In this document: in pieces, positions 47,661-60,425 of the stretch
Position numbering within the stretch: position 1 is the stretch's first letter
Layout of the letters: each line of letters begins with the position of its first letter
Notes under the pieces: model-generated
Seen by the model: only the letters and a program-made list of their open reading frames with translations
What the model was told of the DNA's origin: nothing
The model's database searches: none
NCBI GenBank assembly: GCA_963556145.1
Contig: OY744468.1
Location: 3,782,001-3,846,000 of the forward strand
Length of the DNA: 64,000 bases
Direction of reading: 5' to 3'
DNA from: Hygrocybe punicea
Taxonomy: Eukaryota > Basidiomycota > Agaricomycetes > Agaricales > Hygrophoraceae
Position numbers and translations under genes: made by a program

Positions 47661-48171
47661 GAAAGGACCTAAAAGCTATGTGGAAGTAGTTAGTAGGGTA
47701 AACAAAGAAACATAAAATGAACACTTAGCGTGCTGTTCTTTGCCCATCGAAGTCAAGATGAAGAGTGACGTGGCATGAACTTGCGCGAGAATTTCAACCG
47801 GCGTTTGCCGATTTCCTAAATGGGGCTGAATTGCCATATTGGTACAGGTGGCTGGATTTTCTTAATGCTATCACATGCTGTATAACAGCTCAATGGCCAG
47901 GACAAGACCCTGCAGGGATGTAAATATCCCATACCCTCAAGTAGGGTAATTTTCGTATTTTATTTGATCCTACAGAGAGAGCTATTCACAATTTATTTGA
48001 GCACTCTGCCAAAATTGGACCCTTAAACACTCAACTTTGCCAGTACTCATCCAGAAAATCTAAAATTAATTCTAGCAATACTAGGTGAAGCATACATCAT
48101 TGTCACAATAAGTGCCTGGCAGCTAGTACTCCAGGAAATGTGCTGTAGCCAACAAATGGTAAAGCTGTGAC

Positions 48172-49240
48172 TGGGGTCCAGCGATTGCTGGGTTGACCTG
48201 GCCCCAGCTCTGGCTGCAGGATTGGGTTGACCTGGCCCCAGCTCTTGCTGCAGGATTGGGTCAACCCAGGTCCAGCTCTTGTTGCAGCATCGGGTCAACC
48301 CAGGTCCAGCTCTTACTGCTGCACCGGGTGGACCCAGGGCCAGCTGTTGCTGCAGCACTGGGTCAACCCAGGGCCAGCTATTGCTGGAGCATTGGGTTGA
48401 CCTGGTCCCAGCTCTTGCTGCAGCACTGGGTTGACCCAGGTCCAGCACCTCCTGCAGGGCTTGGGTTGACCAGGGTCCAGCTATTGATGCAGCACTTGGT
48501 TGACCCAGGTCCAGCAATTACTGCGCCATTGGGTTGACCTGGTCCCAGCTCTTGCTGCAGCACTGGGTTGACCCAGGTCCAGCACTTCCTGCAGCACTGG
48601 GTTGACCAGGGTCCAGCTATTGATGCAGCACTTGGTTGACCCAGGTCCAGCAATTACTGCGCCATTGGGTTGACCTGGTCCCAGCTCTTGCTGCAGCACT
48701 GGGTTGACCCAGGTCCAGCACTTCCTGCAGCACTGGGTTGACCAGGGTCCAGCTATTGATGCAGCACTTGGTTGACCCAGGTCCAGCAATTACTGCGCCA
48801 TTGGGTTGACCTGGTCCCAGCTCTTGCTGCAGCACTGGGTTGACCCAGGTCCAGCACTTCCTGCAGCACTGGGTTGACCCAGGTCCAGCACTTCCTGCAG
48901 CACTGGGTTGACCAGGGTCCAGCTATTGATGCAGCACTTGGTTGACCCAGGTCCAGCAATTACTGCGCCATTGGGTTGACCTGGTCCCAGCTCTTGCTGA
49001 AGCACTGGGTTGACCAGGGTCCAGCTATTGCTGCAGGGTAGGTTGACTGGGGTCCAGCCCATTCTGTAGCGTTGGGTTGATCCTGGACCCACCCAATCGG
49101 CAGGATTGGGTTCACCACGGTCTGGCTATTGCTCCAGCACTGGGTTGCCATGCTCAGCTCTTGCTGCAGAATTGGGTTGACCCTGGCCTAGCTCTCGCTG
49201 CAGGATTTGGTTGACCAGGATCCAGCTCTTGCTGCCATGT
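48172..49240 (-). repeat. 34-bp satellite array, left, with 136-bp higher-order unit
   Basis: The monomer reads like cagcactgggttgacccagg plus tccagcacttcctg (34 bp). Most units carry the dyad ctgggttgacccag. Between 48481 and 48960 four different monomers repeat as a 136-bp block about three to four times. Open frames here (LGPGQPN-like) are composition artefacts. Confidence 0.9.
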
Positions 49241-49680
49241 GGGCTCATGTTGGTCCACAGGCTTGAGCCACACCCCAGTCTGCCTGCAATTATTTCATGT
49301 TCACAACATTGACAGAGCTCACACCAGCTCAAGCCAATATTTACTCAGAAACTGCCATATAAAGTCCTCAAAATTTTTCAATCTGTACATGACACACAAT
49401 GTACCACATAATATAATTTGAATGCACTTATTAAAAGCACAGGGAATAGCAAAATTAAAACATTATTATTTTGACAATACACAATATCTTACTTTCACTA
49501 TCAGCTATCAGCCATTACAGGAGCTATTTATTCCCAATGACAATCTATGACAAAATCAGAACTTACCCCACTTCAAATATTGTGCTTTTCTATTTAATAT
49601 TGCTCAATTCTCCATTGGAATCAAGATATATATCCTCACTATTACTTAAAATAGACACATAAATTTAATGATTATTTTAC
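49241..49680. other. A/T-rich gene-free segment
   Basis: No gene. It matches 57260-57640 in the right arm in inverted orientation. It includes the empty target site (tctattttaagtaatag when read on the minus strand, about 49640) of the MITE found in the right arm. Confidence 0.6.
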
Positions 49681-49689
49681 CCAAATACA

Positions 49690-50480
49690 TAATTATATAG
49701 TGAAGGGCAGAAGGCAGGTGAGAGGAAGATAGGGGAGTGGGAGAGGGAGGAAGGTGGGAGTAGGAGAGGGAGGAAGGTGGGAGTGGGAGAAGGGAGTGGG
49801 AGTGGGAGAAGGGGGAAGGTGGGAAGGCAGCAGGGATGGGAAGGCAGCAGGGATGGGAGGGAGACAGAGATGGAGAGGGAGAGGGAGAGGGAGAGGGAGA
49901 GGGAGAGGGAGAGGGAGGAGAGTGGAATGTACATACGTTCCCGTTGTCCTCGTCGTCTTCGTCTACATCTCCGCCGTCCTCATCCCGTCGTCCTCGTCCT
50001 GTCGTCCTCGTCTGCGTCTCCGCCGTCCTCGTCCCCGTCGTCCCTGTCGCTGTCGTTCCTGTTCCCGTCGTTCCCGTCGTCGTCGTCATCGTCCTCGTTG
50101 TCGTCATCGTCCTCGTTGTCGTCGTCATCCGCGTCTCCGTCCCCGTCGTCGTCCTCGTCGCCACCTGGATGGTTGTCGTCGTCCCCCGGATGGTCGTCGT
50201 CGTCTCCGTCGTCCTGTCGTCCCGTCGCTATCCTTCTCCATCCCGTTGTCCCGTCGCCGGCCGTCTGTGTCCTCGTCGACTGTCCTCATCGTTGCCGTCG
50301 TGGTTGTCTCGGCCGTCCGTCCTGGTCGTTGGCGCATCCTCGTACCCGGCCTCACGGCCTCGTTTCCGCCATCCTCACGGTGGCCGTTTTCGTCGGCTTC
50401 CGTTCTGTTTGCTGGCGCGTTGTGTTCTGGTGATGGGTTTTTGGATTCGCCTGTGTTTGGCGTGGTGTAGCTGCAAAAGG
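49690..50480. repeat. (GGGAGA)n purine tract and CG-rich gtcgtc repeats, left
   Basis: 49690-49925 is gggagagggaggaaggt-type purine-rich repeat. 49935-50480 is cgtcgtcctcgtc-type repeat. The right-arm counterparts are 56265-56480 and 55690-56250, diverged. Six-frame openness is due to composition. Confidence 0.7.
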
Positions 50481-50569
50481 TCAACAATTAGCAAAGAAGA
50501 CAAAAATGTTCAAATCAGAAATTTACCTTGGGTGCTCCTCTGCACCCGTCTGACGCGTTGACGCGTTGT

Positions 50570-51440
50570 TGAAATCAAGCTTTGAACTCGCGCGGGAAAG
50601 CCAACCGGCTGTTGCCGATTTCCCAAACGGGTTCGAGTTGCCAAACATGGAAGTGTCGCTGAAGCTTTTGAATCTTCTAGCATGCACAACAATGCATGCA
50701 TACCCGAAGTGAGATCCTCAAAAGGTGTAAATATGGTATATCTACCCTCATACCAAAATTTGTATTTTATTCGGCCCTGCATCAAGAGCTATTCACAATT
50801 TATTCCATTCCTCTGCCAGAATTGGACCCTTAATGATCTAACTTTGTCTTAAAAATCTGAAATTAATCTAAGGAGTACTTTAATGAGTACTCATTGTGGT
50901 ACACATAAGTGCCTGATTGTGGGTGGACCAGGACCTTTGTTTCAGCCAAGCAAATGCACAGAATTGTGCATTGTGGCTGACCCATCAACTGAGTCCGAAC
51001 TTCAAGTTCAGCTTTACTTTGAACCTTTCATTTCTTGGCTACAACAGATTCCGGGACCACCAAGTGCCAGGCACTGATCATCAATACAATAGATACTTTA
51101 CATAGTAGTTTCCAAATTATTCTCATATTTTTCAGAGCAATATTGGTAAAGTAGCACTTTAAGGGTCCAGAATTGGCAGGGAGGTATCAATGAATCATGG
51201 ATATCTCTCTATGTATGCCATAATAAAATACAAAATTTGGGGAGGATGTAGTTAGAGGCTAATTCTATCTCTACATGGTCTTAAATGTGCTACACAGTCG
51301 TTGTGCTCCATGCAATTACACTGAGAAAAGTAAGATCTTGGTTACATATAAGGCAACTCGCGCCCATTTGGGCAATCGGCAACCTCCGGCGTGGGTTCAA
51401 ATCGTCGCGTACTCCACGATGTGGGACTTAGAGCACACAC
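50570..51440. repeat. Inner palindrome resembling the centre of element B
   Basis: It starts gaactcgcgcgggaaagcc and ends with the inverse phrase ggcaactcgcgcccatttgg (51351). Both halves contain the agctattcacaatttatt and ggacccttaa phrases of element B's central palindrome (25100-25960). It has no counterpart in the right arm of C. It looks like an older, diverged centre of the same family left inside the left arm. Confidence 0.6.
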
Positions 51441-51657
51441 AAGCACCTGCCTTTTCGGCACATTTCTATTTTGAGAAAGGTGCCTCGCCTTAGACAAATT
51501 AGGATGACTGATCTTGATGGCAATCTTGGTCAAGGACTTGGACAATTTTTTTAAAGTCTTTCGCGAGTTTCGCGAGTCAACGAATTTTAATGATGATAAT
51601 AATTTTATTGTCTATAACCAAGGTATAAAATCATAAGTTGGGCAAGGGCAGTCCGTA

Positions 51658-51981
51658 TTAATGAATACCATAAGAAATCTTCCTTTTCTGTTTCTTTTTG
51701 GGAGAAGGAGGAAGTATTCCATCAGGTCTGGCCCTCTTTCTGAGTCGAGCCGGAGCAGGATGCAGCAGTTCCAGAGCCAACTTTGAGTCAGTATCCACCA
51801 TTTCCGCTGCTTCGAAGCATTGAGTACTAGCATCAAGTCTCCGTTTGAGTTGGTTGGCAAGAGAAATGAGTTGTTGATGCAAACGAAGGGCACATGAAGT
51901 GTCGGCCGAGCGAATGGTAATCCCTTCAAGGAAAATCTCGAGGTTACTCAGCTGAACATTCTCGAGGTCGAAAAACACTCA
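51658..51981 (-). pseudogene. In-frame C-terminal extension of the MULE protein after a TGA
   Basis: The frame of the MULE transposase continues for 106 codons beyond the TGA at 51979-51981. It reads VFFDLENVQLSNLEIFLEGI, a helical stretch (LRLHQQLISLANQLKRRLDA) and a basic nuclear-localisation-like end SPKKKQKRKISYGIH. This looks like a true C-terminus. So the TGA is either a recent CGA-to-TGA change or a leaky stop. Confidence 0.5.
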
Positions 51982-54577
51982 GGCGCATGCTTGATCATCG
52001 AGCGCTACCTTGCTCGAGACCTGAGAAATGTCAGCTGCCAACTCCATGGCTACGTCTTGCCGGCCAGTCTCTGGGTTGATTTCTTCGTCACCGCCCGATT
52101 CATCATCAGTAACAATGCCCCCATCCTCCTCCGAAGATTCCGGGTCCAAATACGAGTTGGAATCTTGGTCCGAACATTCCTCGCTAATGAAAAGTTCCTT
52201 CGTTTGTGTTAACAGAGTATTGACGTATTGTGCCGCTTCAACTGCAGGACCATGTTCGTCATTTGTTTTTGGTATCTCGGCAAGCGACGGCTGATGGAGT
52301 TGGGTGGGGATGGCAAATCCTCGGGAAAGCGCCTTGGCTTTGGATGTTGGGATAGGAATGGAGGGGATTTTCAGGGTGAGTCGGAGGCGATCAACACGAC
52401 AGATTGCTGCTCGGATATGCTTACATGCACCACCTCTTTTGCTGAAATCCAAACAATTACAGTGTGCCATCCCATCGAATCCCAGCCAGATGGAATACAT
52501 TTTGCAATGTGGGTCACTTTCGAATCCAACAGATGAGTAACAGTCTAATTGAAGACCATGCTTCTCTTCTTGAAACACTGGGACTCCGATTTGATGATTC
52601 TCGAGAAGTTTTTGTGCGGCGAGATCATGCATCTCATTTGGGACAAGATAGCAATAAAGGGAGGGAAATGTGGTCAAAGAGTTGTGTGTGGCAAGCACCG
52701 CTTCACCGCCAGGAAGTGTCCGAACAAGGTTACGGATTCGCAGGAGTTCCGCTCTCTCCATCTCGCATTGCTGGAATATTGAGGGGAGTATTTTCGTTGC
52801 AAGGGTAACCAGTAAGACATCTACTCGAAGTCTTCGTCCTGTTCTTTGCCAGCGTCGGAGGTGTTTGTTTTTCAGAAGGCCATTAAATGACTCCAAGTGG
52901 TTCATTGTGGGCAGAACACCTTCAAACGGGCACCCTAGGATTTTTGAAGCAACCTGACGGCCATAATATGACCAGCTACTCCAAAGGGCGTCTGTTGTCC
53001 AGTAGTTTTGCAGATAGTGGAGGTGTCCAAGGGCTTTCTCGAGGAGTTCTTGTGAGAGAGATGTTTGTGTGCTCCGAACAAATTCTCGCTCATGATCAAT
53101 CAAAGCACAAGCCTGCCGAAGGTCTGTGGTTTTCACCAGTGCCTCTTCTAGAAGACGAAAATGTGCCTTCAGGTCCAGATGGAATGGTGAGGTCCCCTTC
53201 AGTTCACGGTTCCTGTGATTTCGCCAGGATTGACGAAGGTGAAATTTACAGATTAGGAGCCAGATCTGTGGAAAAACTCGCAGAAGTGCCGCACGTTCCA
53301 TCAGGTCTGTGTCTGTGATTCCGACTAGTGCAAGAAACTTTTCGCTGTTGCGTTCTCCCAGTGAAACTTTCCACTTTCCAACCAGTTCGGCAATGATATC
53401 TGTGTTGTATCCAGATGAGGTCTGTTTATTGCCGCTGGGAGCAGAGAACAAAAGGAAAGCAAGCGGTATTCCCTTTTTCTCGTCATCCAGTCCCATGATG
53501 ATAAACAGCAAGATGCGTTTATCACAGAGGCCAAATGTCCCATCAAGAATGATCTGTGATTTATGTCCGTATTGCCATGCCGCATCACGCATTGCCTCCG
53601 TTGCTATGCAGACTTGGAAGCGTTCTGATTTTGAAGTGCGAGCTGAATAGTGGAAGACTGCGTTGGCCAATGTGGGATTGTACCGTGATGATTTTGGGTT
53701 TAACCACTCATCAACATGGATATGGGGTGCATCCTTTGCATTGACGCCAAGTAATTGATTATGCTGCCAATAGATGGTCCAGAAATCTCTCTGCAGTGGG
53801 AGCCAACGATAGTTTGAGGTACAGAGATCTTTTGGTTGATCCTTGTAGCCTCGCGTATTGAATAATTTCCTGTTTGTCTCCTGTATAGCAACCATGGAAT
53901 CTCCATCACGCAATTGGGCAACTGCGACAGCATATACAGATGGGTGAACTGCCATCTCTGGCATTCGTGCAATAACAGCCGTTTGGCATTTGTTGTTGTG
54001 CTGAAAATAACCGCGCACACGTAAGATCTCTTTCGTTGCAACCACCATGGTGACTTCAACATGGGCCAGACAATTGGTAAACTCGAAGGGATTGTTGCGC
54101 TTTTTTATGCTATCACAGGTATGATCATATCCGCAATCACTGTTTCGGAAGTTGATAATTTTTTTCGAAGGAAACGGGTGTCTCTTACCATTGATACAAA
54201 ACCCGTTGTGCAGCATTTTGTCCTTTTCCAGGCTTGGCTCCCCATCTAACACTCCAACGGCTTCCAATGTGCTCTCGTGCTTCTAGATCAAGGCTGTGAG
54301 CCACGAGAAAAGTACATGCTTGGCTTTGGCTTTCTGGATCCGAGGACCTGAATAACATGTCCAAAATAGTTCCAGGAGCACTGTAAAGCTTGTTTATAGC
54401 AACCTCTTGCTTGGTGTTGAGCTTAAGGTGTGTGTTGTATAGCTGTGATACACGGCTCCGCCCTGATAGCATGTCTCTGCTGCCTGGAGCATTCTCTGGG
54501 GAATAGTTGACAAATCTCACTTCAAATTTAGATCCTTGGCTTTTGCGGGCTGTGGGCTGTGTCGTGCTTGCAGCCAT
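51979..54577 (-). CDS. MULE (Mutator-like) transposase
   Basis: Two exons: 54189-54577 (start MAASTTQPTARKSQ) and 51979-54139, joined by a 49-nt intron (gtaaga...aacag). The join reads VLYQCDCGYDHTCDS, completing a Cys-rich DNA-binding stretch. This is followed by RGYFQHNNKCQTAVI. The catalytic domain shows QIILDGTFGLCDKRILLFII (first acidic residue), LVGITDTDLMERAALLRVFP, LLICKFHLRQSWRNH and MNHLESFNGLLK (acidic third residue region). A SWIM finger CNCLDFSKRGGACKH lies near residue 620 of exon 2. The acidic C-terminus contains SEECSDQDSN. Length is about 850 aa, normal for fungal MULE proteins. It is the only gene in the loop of element C and probably drove its movement. It ends at a TGA beyond which the frame stays open. 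Confidence 0.88.
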
Positions 54578-54589
54578 AGTTGAGGGAGG

Positions 54590-55340
54590 GGAGTGGGGGT
54601 TTTATTAAGGGGGTTTTCCCCCCCCCTCTACTAAAATTTTTAGTGGCGACACTATGCCAAACTAATAAAAGTGTTTGCTGATATTGAAGGGATACTATTT
54701 GTCTAGTAGTAATGAAAATCTTTTACTCTGACTTTTATTGTGCTCGATCTATGCGTTACCTACCTCTAAAAACTTGTACACACATAAAATGGCCTCTTAA
54801 CTACATGCCCTGAATTTTTTGGATTTTTAGAGTGAAGGAATCAACCATCGGGCACAGACTGCGAACACAATTCAGATTTTGCGTGATTGGATGTGTAATG
54901 AAAAAAAAAAAGTCACGGAGTGTCACAGAGAGTGCGGGGCTTGAAAGAGGGCAATGTCACGCTGGGATGGCCTTGTTGCTCGAATTTCCCTCCTATGAAG
55001 CTCTCACATGCAATATCATTCAATATAAGTTGGATTTGAGAATGGTCAAAGAGTTCATAGTATATGTGAGGTTTGAAAACTGTTGTATCTGTACCAGATC
55101 TCTGGGATCTGGGCCATGTTAGAATGTACACACACTCAAGATGTGCACCTTTTCATCTCCCCAGCTTCACGCTGTCAACATTTCAGGCATTAAAGTTGAC
55201 AAGGTCTCTATTGTATCATACCTTTATGTCTCCCAATTTTTTGTGAGGGATATGGAGATGTGGAACACATTGATCCAGACAATTTTCATTACACATTCAA
55301 TTTTCATTACCCCTACCATAATAGTATGCTAAGCCTTCAG
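54590..55340. promoter_or_regulatory. Loop region upstream of the MULE gene
   Basis: No ORF of note. It holds the likely promoter and 5' leader of the MULE gene, with a G run facing a C run (gtgggggttttattaagggggttttcccccccc, 54593-54625) and A/T-rich stretches. It ends where the right arm of palindrome 2 begins. No specific motif can be assigned. Confidence 0.35.
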
Positions 55341-56541
55341 AAGTCTTGATTAATTATTATTACGATTTAATAAAATTCATTGACTTATTCAAAAGACTTT
55401 AAAAAATTGTCCAAGTCCTCGACCGAGATCGCCATCAAGATCAGTCATCCTAATTTGTCTAAGGCGAGGCACCTTTCTCAAAATAGAAATGTGCCGAAAA
55501 GGCAGGTGCTTGTGTGTGCTCTAAGTCCCACGATGCATCCACGAGAACAGCAACAGCAGCAAAATCAAGTAGAAGGTAAGTAGATTTCTCAAAATTTATT
55601 ACTATTACTATGCTAGATAATATTATTGTTTTTATGAAGGACTTTCTCACTGCCGCGCCTGAAATTAACCGCAACAGGCATGCCCGCGCCATGTCACGTC
55701 AACACCCAACTGAAGGGCCGAAACGGCGGATGGCAGGCAATGACGGGGACAGAGGCGACGAGGGCACAGACGGCCAGCCAGGGAAGACGACGGGGATGGA
55801 GACGGCCAGCGAAGAGACAACAGGACGACAGGAGCATCCAGGAAACGACGAGGACGACGACGGGGACGGAGATGGGGATGACGACAACGAGGACGAGAGG
55901 ACGACGACGATGACGACGACGAGGACGAGGACGATGACGACGACAATGACAATGACAATGACAATGACAAGGAGGACGATGGGAACGGGAACAACGGGGA
56001 CGGCTAGCGAGGGGACGATAGGACGACGCAGACGACGACGACGATCTGGCGGACGACGAGGACTACGGGCGATGACAACGACAACGAGGACGATGACGAC
56101 ACCGAGAGGAACGATGGGAACGGGAACGACAGGGACCGGAACGGCAGAAACGGGGACGATGGGGACGGGGACGACTGGGACGGGAACGACGAGGACAAGG
56201 ATGGCGGAGACGTAGACAAAGACGACGAGGACAACGGGAACGCAACCGGTATATACTTCCGACTCTCCTCCCTCTCCTCCTCCCTCTCCCTCTCCCTCTC
56301 CCTCTCCCTCTCCCTCTCCCTGCTGCCCTTGCCTGCTGCCTTCCCACCTTCCCTCTTCTCCCACTCCCACTCCCTTCTCCCACACCCACCTTCCTCCACT
56401 CCACACCCACCTTCCTCCCACACCCACAACCACCTTCCTCCCACTCCACACCCACCTATCTTCCTCTCATCTGCCTCCTGCCCTTTACTATTTAATTATG
56501 TATTTGGATATAATTATTATTAAATTTATGTGTCTATTTTA

Positions 56542-57257
56542 TTGCTATTTGCATATACAATGACCTTTTTGAAAAATAAATCTTTTAAAGAAGGAGGTCC
56601 TAGTAAAATGATAACTTGTGAAATACTGCACCAAATTGCATAGTTTGAGAGGGACAGTTTGTCTATGTCCTAAGGGCCACTGTTCCCTCCATTTACAATT
56701 TCAAAATATGTGTTATATAGAAAGTTATAGGGGAATTGTTGAATTGAGTCATTGTAACTTGTATGATGAATATCTGTACAAGAAATGCTTGGATTGACAT
56801 GGTTGTAGAGGGAAAGTTGTTCTATTTTTCAAGGGCTACAAGGACCCATACCGTGTTTTTCCATATTTTGAAAGTTTGAAGGTGAATTACACAAAAATGT
56901 CCTCTGTATAAATAACATTACAATAATCCAAAATATGGAAAAACATGGTATGGGTCCTTGTAGCCCTTGAAAAATAGAACAACTTTCCCTCTACAACCAT
57001 GTCAATCCAAGCATTTCTTGTACAGATATTCATCATACAAGTTACAATGACTCAATTCAACAATTCCCCTATAACTTTCTATATAACACATATTTTGAAA
57101 TTGTAAATGGAGGGAACAGTGGCCCTTAGGACATAGACAAACTGTCCCTCTCAAACTATGCAATTTGGTGCAGTATTTCACAAGTTATCATTTTACTAGG
57201 ACCTCCTTCTTTAAAAGATTTATTTTTCAAAAAGGTCATTGTATATGCAAATAGCAA
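56542..57257. mobile_element. Fold-back MITE (Tc1/mariner-type TA target), 716 bp
   Basis: Ends ttgctatttgcatatac and gtatatgcaaatagcaa; arms of about 335 bp are nearly perfect complements around a short centre at about 56880-56935. It is flanked by TA on both sides (56540-56541, 57258-57259). The left arm of the palindrome shows the empty site with a single TA (about 49640), which proves insertion after the arms were duplicated. No coding capacity. Confidence 0.9.
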
Positions 57258-57654
57258 TAAGTAATAGTGGTTATATATATTGGTTCCAATGGACTTGAGC
57301 AATATTAAATAGAAAAGCACAATATTCCAAGTGGGATTTTGCCACAGACTGTCATTGGGAGTAAGTAGCTCCTGTAATGGGTGATAGCTGATAGAAAAGT
57401 AAGAGATTGTGCATTGTCAAAATAACAATTGTATAATTTGGCTATTCCCTGTGCTTTTAATAAGTGCATTCAAATTATATTAAAGGGTAGATTTATGTCA
57501 TGTACAGATTGACAGATTGAAATATTTTGATTACTTTATATGGCAGTTTCTGAATAAATATTGGCTTGTGCTGGTGTGGGCTCTGTCAATGTTGTGAACA
57601 TGAAATAATTGCAGGCAGACTGGGGTGTGGCTCAAGCCTGTGGACCAACATGAG

Positions 57655-58640
57655 CCCACATGGCAGCAAGAGCTGGATCCTGGTCAACCAAATCCTGCAG
57701 CGAGAGCTAGGCCAGGGTCAACCCAATTCTGCAGCAAGAGCTGAGCATGGCAACCCAGTGCTGGAGCAATAGCCGGACCGTGGTGAACCCAATCCTGCCG
57801 ATTGGGTGGGTCCAGGATCAACCCAACGCTACAGAACGGGCTGGATCCCAGTCAACCTACCCTGCAGCAATAGCTGGACCCTGGTCAACCCAGTGCTGCA
57901 GCAAGAGCTGGGACCAGGTCAACCCAATGCTGCAGTAATTGCTGGACCTGGGTCAACCAAGTGCTGCAGCAATAGCTGGACCCTGGTCAACCTACCCTGC
58001 AGCAAGTGCTGGGCCAGGGTCAACCTAGTGCAGCAGCAATAGCTGGACCCTGGTCAACCCAAGCCCTGCAGGAAGTGCTGGACCCTGGTCAACCCAAGCC
58101 CTGCAGGAGGTGCTGGACCTGGGTCAACCCAGTGCTGCAGCAAAAGCTGGCCCTGGGTCCACCTGGTGCAGCAGTAAGAGCTGGACCTGGGTTGACCCGA
58201 TGCTGCAACAAGAGCTGGACCTGGGTTGACCCAGTGCTGCAGCAAGAGCTGGGGCCAGGTCAACCCAATCCTGCAGCCAGAGCTGGGGCCAGGTCAACCC
58301 AGCAATCGCTGGACCCCAGTCACCCCCTCCAGCATGTGCTGGGCCCTGGTCAACCCAATGCCGCAGCAACAGCTGGGTCCAGGTCAACCCCAGTGTGCAG
58401 CAAGAACTGGTCTAGGGTCAACCCAGTGCTGCAGCAATAACTGAAGCCAGGTAAACCCACATGGCTTGAACAGCTGGACCTGGGTCAACCCATCCATCCT
58501 GGAATAGCTGCCCTGGGTTAACCTACCCCATGGCAGAGCTGACACTGGGTTGACCCACCCAGCTGCCCTTGACCAGCAAGAGCTGTACCTGGGTCAACCT
58601 ACCACACCACATTTCCCCAGCAAGAGCTGTCTTTTGGGTT
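57655..58640 (+). repeat. 34-bp satellite array, right
   Basis: Same monomer as 48172-49240 in inverse orientation (ctggacctgggtcaaccc...). It has a different order and number of variants and no 136-bp higher-order block. It grades at 58440-58640 into diverged units with caccca/ccatcc endings. The flanks match the left arm far better than the array does. Confidence 0.9.
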
Positions 58641-59089
58641 AACCTACCCCCCCAGCAAGCAACTGTGCTATGTGTACCTACCTTTTGCAACTATATCTGC
58701 GATCGGGTTAACCAAAATGACCGGGTCTACTGAATAAATTGTGAATAGCTCTCTCTGTAGGATGAAATAAAATACAAAATTTACCCTACTTGAGGGTATG
58801 GGATATTTACATCCCTGCAGGGTCTTGTCCTGGCCATTGAGCTGTTATACAGCATGTAATAGCATTAAGAAAATCCAGCCACCTGTACCAATATGGCAAT
58901 TCGGCCCCGTTTAGGAAATCAGCAAACGCCGGTTGAAATTCTCGCGTGAGTTCATGCCACGTCACTCTTCATCTTGACTTCGATGGGCAAAGAACAGCAC
59001 GCTAAGTGTTCATTTTATGTTTCTTTGTTTACCCTACTAACTACTTCCACATAGCTTTTAGGTCCTTTCCGGCAACGTCGCGTCAGACG

Positions 59090-60425
59090 ACCGCGACAAC
59101 TCACACCAACAGCAATGCCAGGACGGAAACCAGCGATGCAACACCCATAAAAGAAATGACACGGACAATGACTGTGAACACGATGGGTCCAGGAACGGTG
59201 ACCATGAGGACCGGAACGACAACCACGGGGACGGCAACGACGACAGCAAGCACAGGAACGGCGACAGCGTGGATGGCAACGACGAGAGCAGGGACGGCAA
59301 TGATGAGAACGGGGACTGGAATGACGAGAATGGGGACTGGAGCGACGAGAACAGGGACCGGAACGACGACAACGGGGACCGGAAACACGGCAACGGGGAT
59401 GGCAATGACAGCGGGGACTGGAACGACAAGAACAGGGACGGCAATGACGGACATGGGGACCGTAATGACGAGAATGAGGACGACGATGGGAGACAGACAG
59501 GGATGACCCAGATGCGGACGCGATCGACGATGACGAAGACCCAGACAACGAAGACCCAGACGTGGATGACGGCGACGAAGAAAAGGATCACAACGGTAAG
59601 TCGTCGCTGTTTTTTTGCCTATTTTATGTACTACTAATGCCTTGCAGTTGTTACTGCACTGGGATGAAGCCTGCAGCCACAATGGCAACGGCAAGAGCAG
59701 CAGCAGCAGCGACGCCAACGGCAACATCAGCAGCAGCAGCCACAACAGCAACGGCAACATCAGCAGCAGCAGCAGCGACGGTAAAGGCAGCAGCAGCAGC
59801 GGCAATGGCAGCAGCAACAGCAGTGGCAACGGCAACATCAGCAGCAGCGGGAACGGCAGCAGCAGCAGCAGCGGGAACAGCAGGAGCAGCAGCAGCAAAA
59901 CTGCAGGAGCAGCAGCAGCAGCAACGGCAATGGCAGCAGCAGCGGGGCCATGACTGGGAAAGGCAGCAGCAGCGTAACCGGGGCCGGGAATGGCAGCAGC
60001 AGCAGGACCATGACCGGGAAAGGCAGCAGCAGTGGTACCAGGGCCGGGAACGGCAGCAGCAGCAGCAATGGCAGCGGCAGCAGCAGGAACAGCAGGAACG
60101 GCAGCAGCAGCAGCAGGAACGGCAGCAACAGCAGCAGCAGCAGCAGGAACGGCAGCAACGGCAGCGGAAGCAGCAGCAGCAGGAACGGCAGCAACGGCAG
60201 CGGAAGCAGCAGCAGCGACGGCCAGCAGCAGGGGGAACAGCAGCAGCAGCCGCAACAGCAACGGCAACATCAGCAGCGGCAGCAGCACTGGCAGCAGGAA
60301 TGGCAGCAGCAACAGCAACGGCAGCAGCACCAGCACCGGCAGCGCATACAGCAGCACCAGCAGCAGCAGGCACGACAATGGCAACGGCAACGGCAGCAGC
60401 AGCGGTGGTAATGAACCCGACCGTT
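59090..60425 (+). repeat. Triplet-repeat tracts, element C right arm
   Basis: Mirror of 46260-47660, with a 45-bp (15-codon-length) deletion in the cagcagcaggaacggcagc run. It has the same intron-like segment at about 59596-59645 (gtaagtcg ... tactaatgccttgcag). Confidence 0.6.

Larger units (their letters stand above)
42979..51600 (+). repeat. Left arm of palindrome 2
   Basis: Positions x and 106685-x are complementary from 42979 to about 46470. After a 45-bp length difference in the triplet tract the sum becomes 106730, to about 47725. Further in, satellite length changes and insertions shift the register, but order is kept up to about 51600 (mirror about 55345). Arm content: half of a hAT pseudogene, the 44-bp satellite, then the arm of element C. 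Confidence 0.9.

Noticed and set aside
48172..49240. CRISPR-like regular repeats
   Set aside because: Units are contiguous with no spacers, the setting is fungal, and no cas genes are present. It is a tandem satellite.
52228..53650. Plus-strand open frames over the MULE gene
   Set aside because: They are antisense shadows of a well-supported MULE transposase with recognisable catalytic and SWIM motifs.
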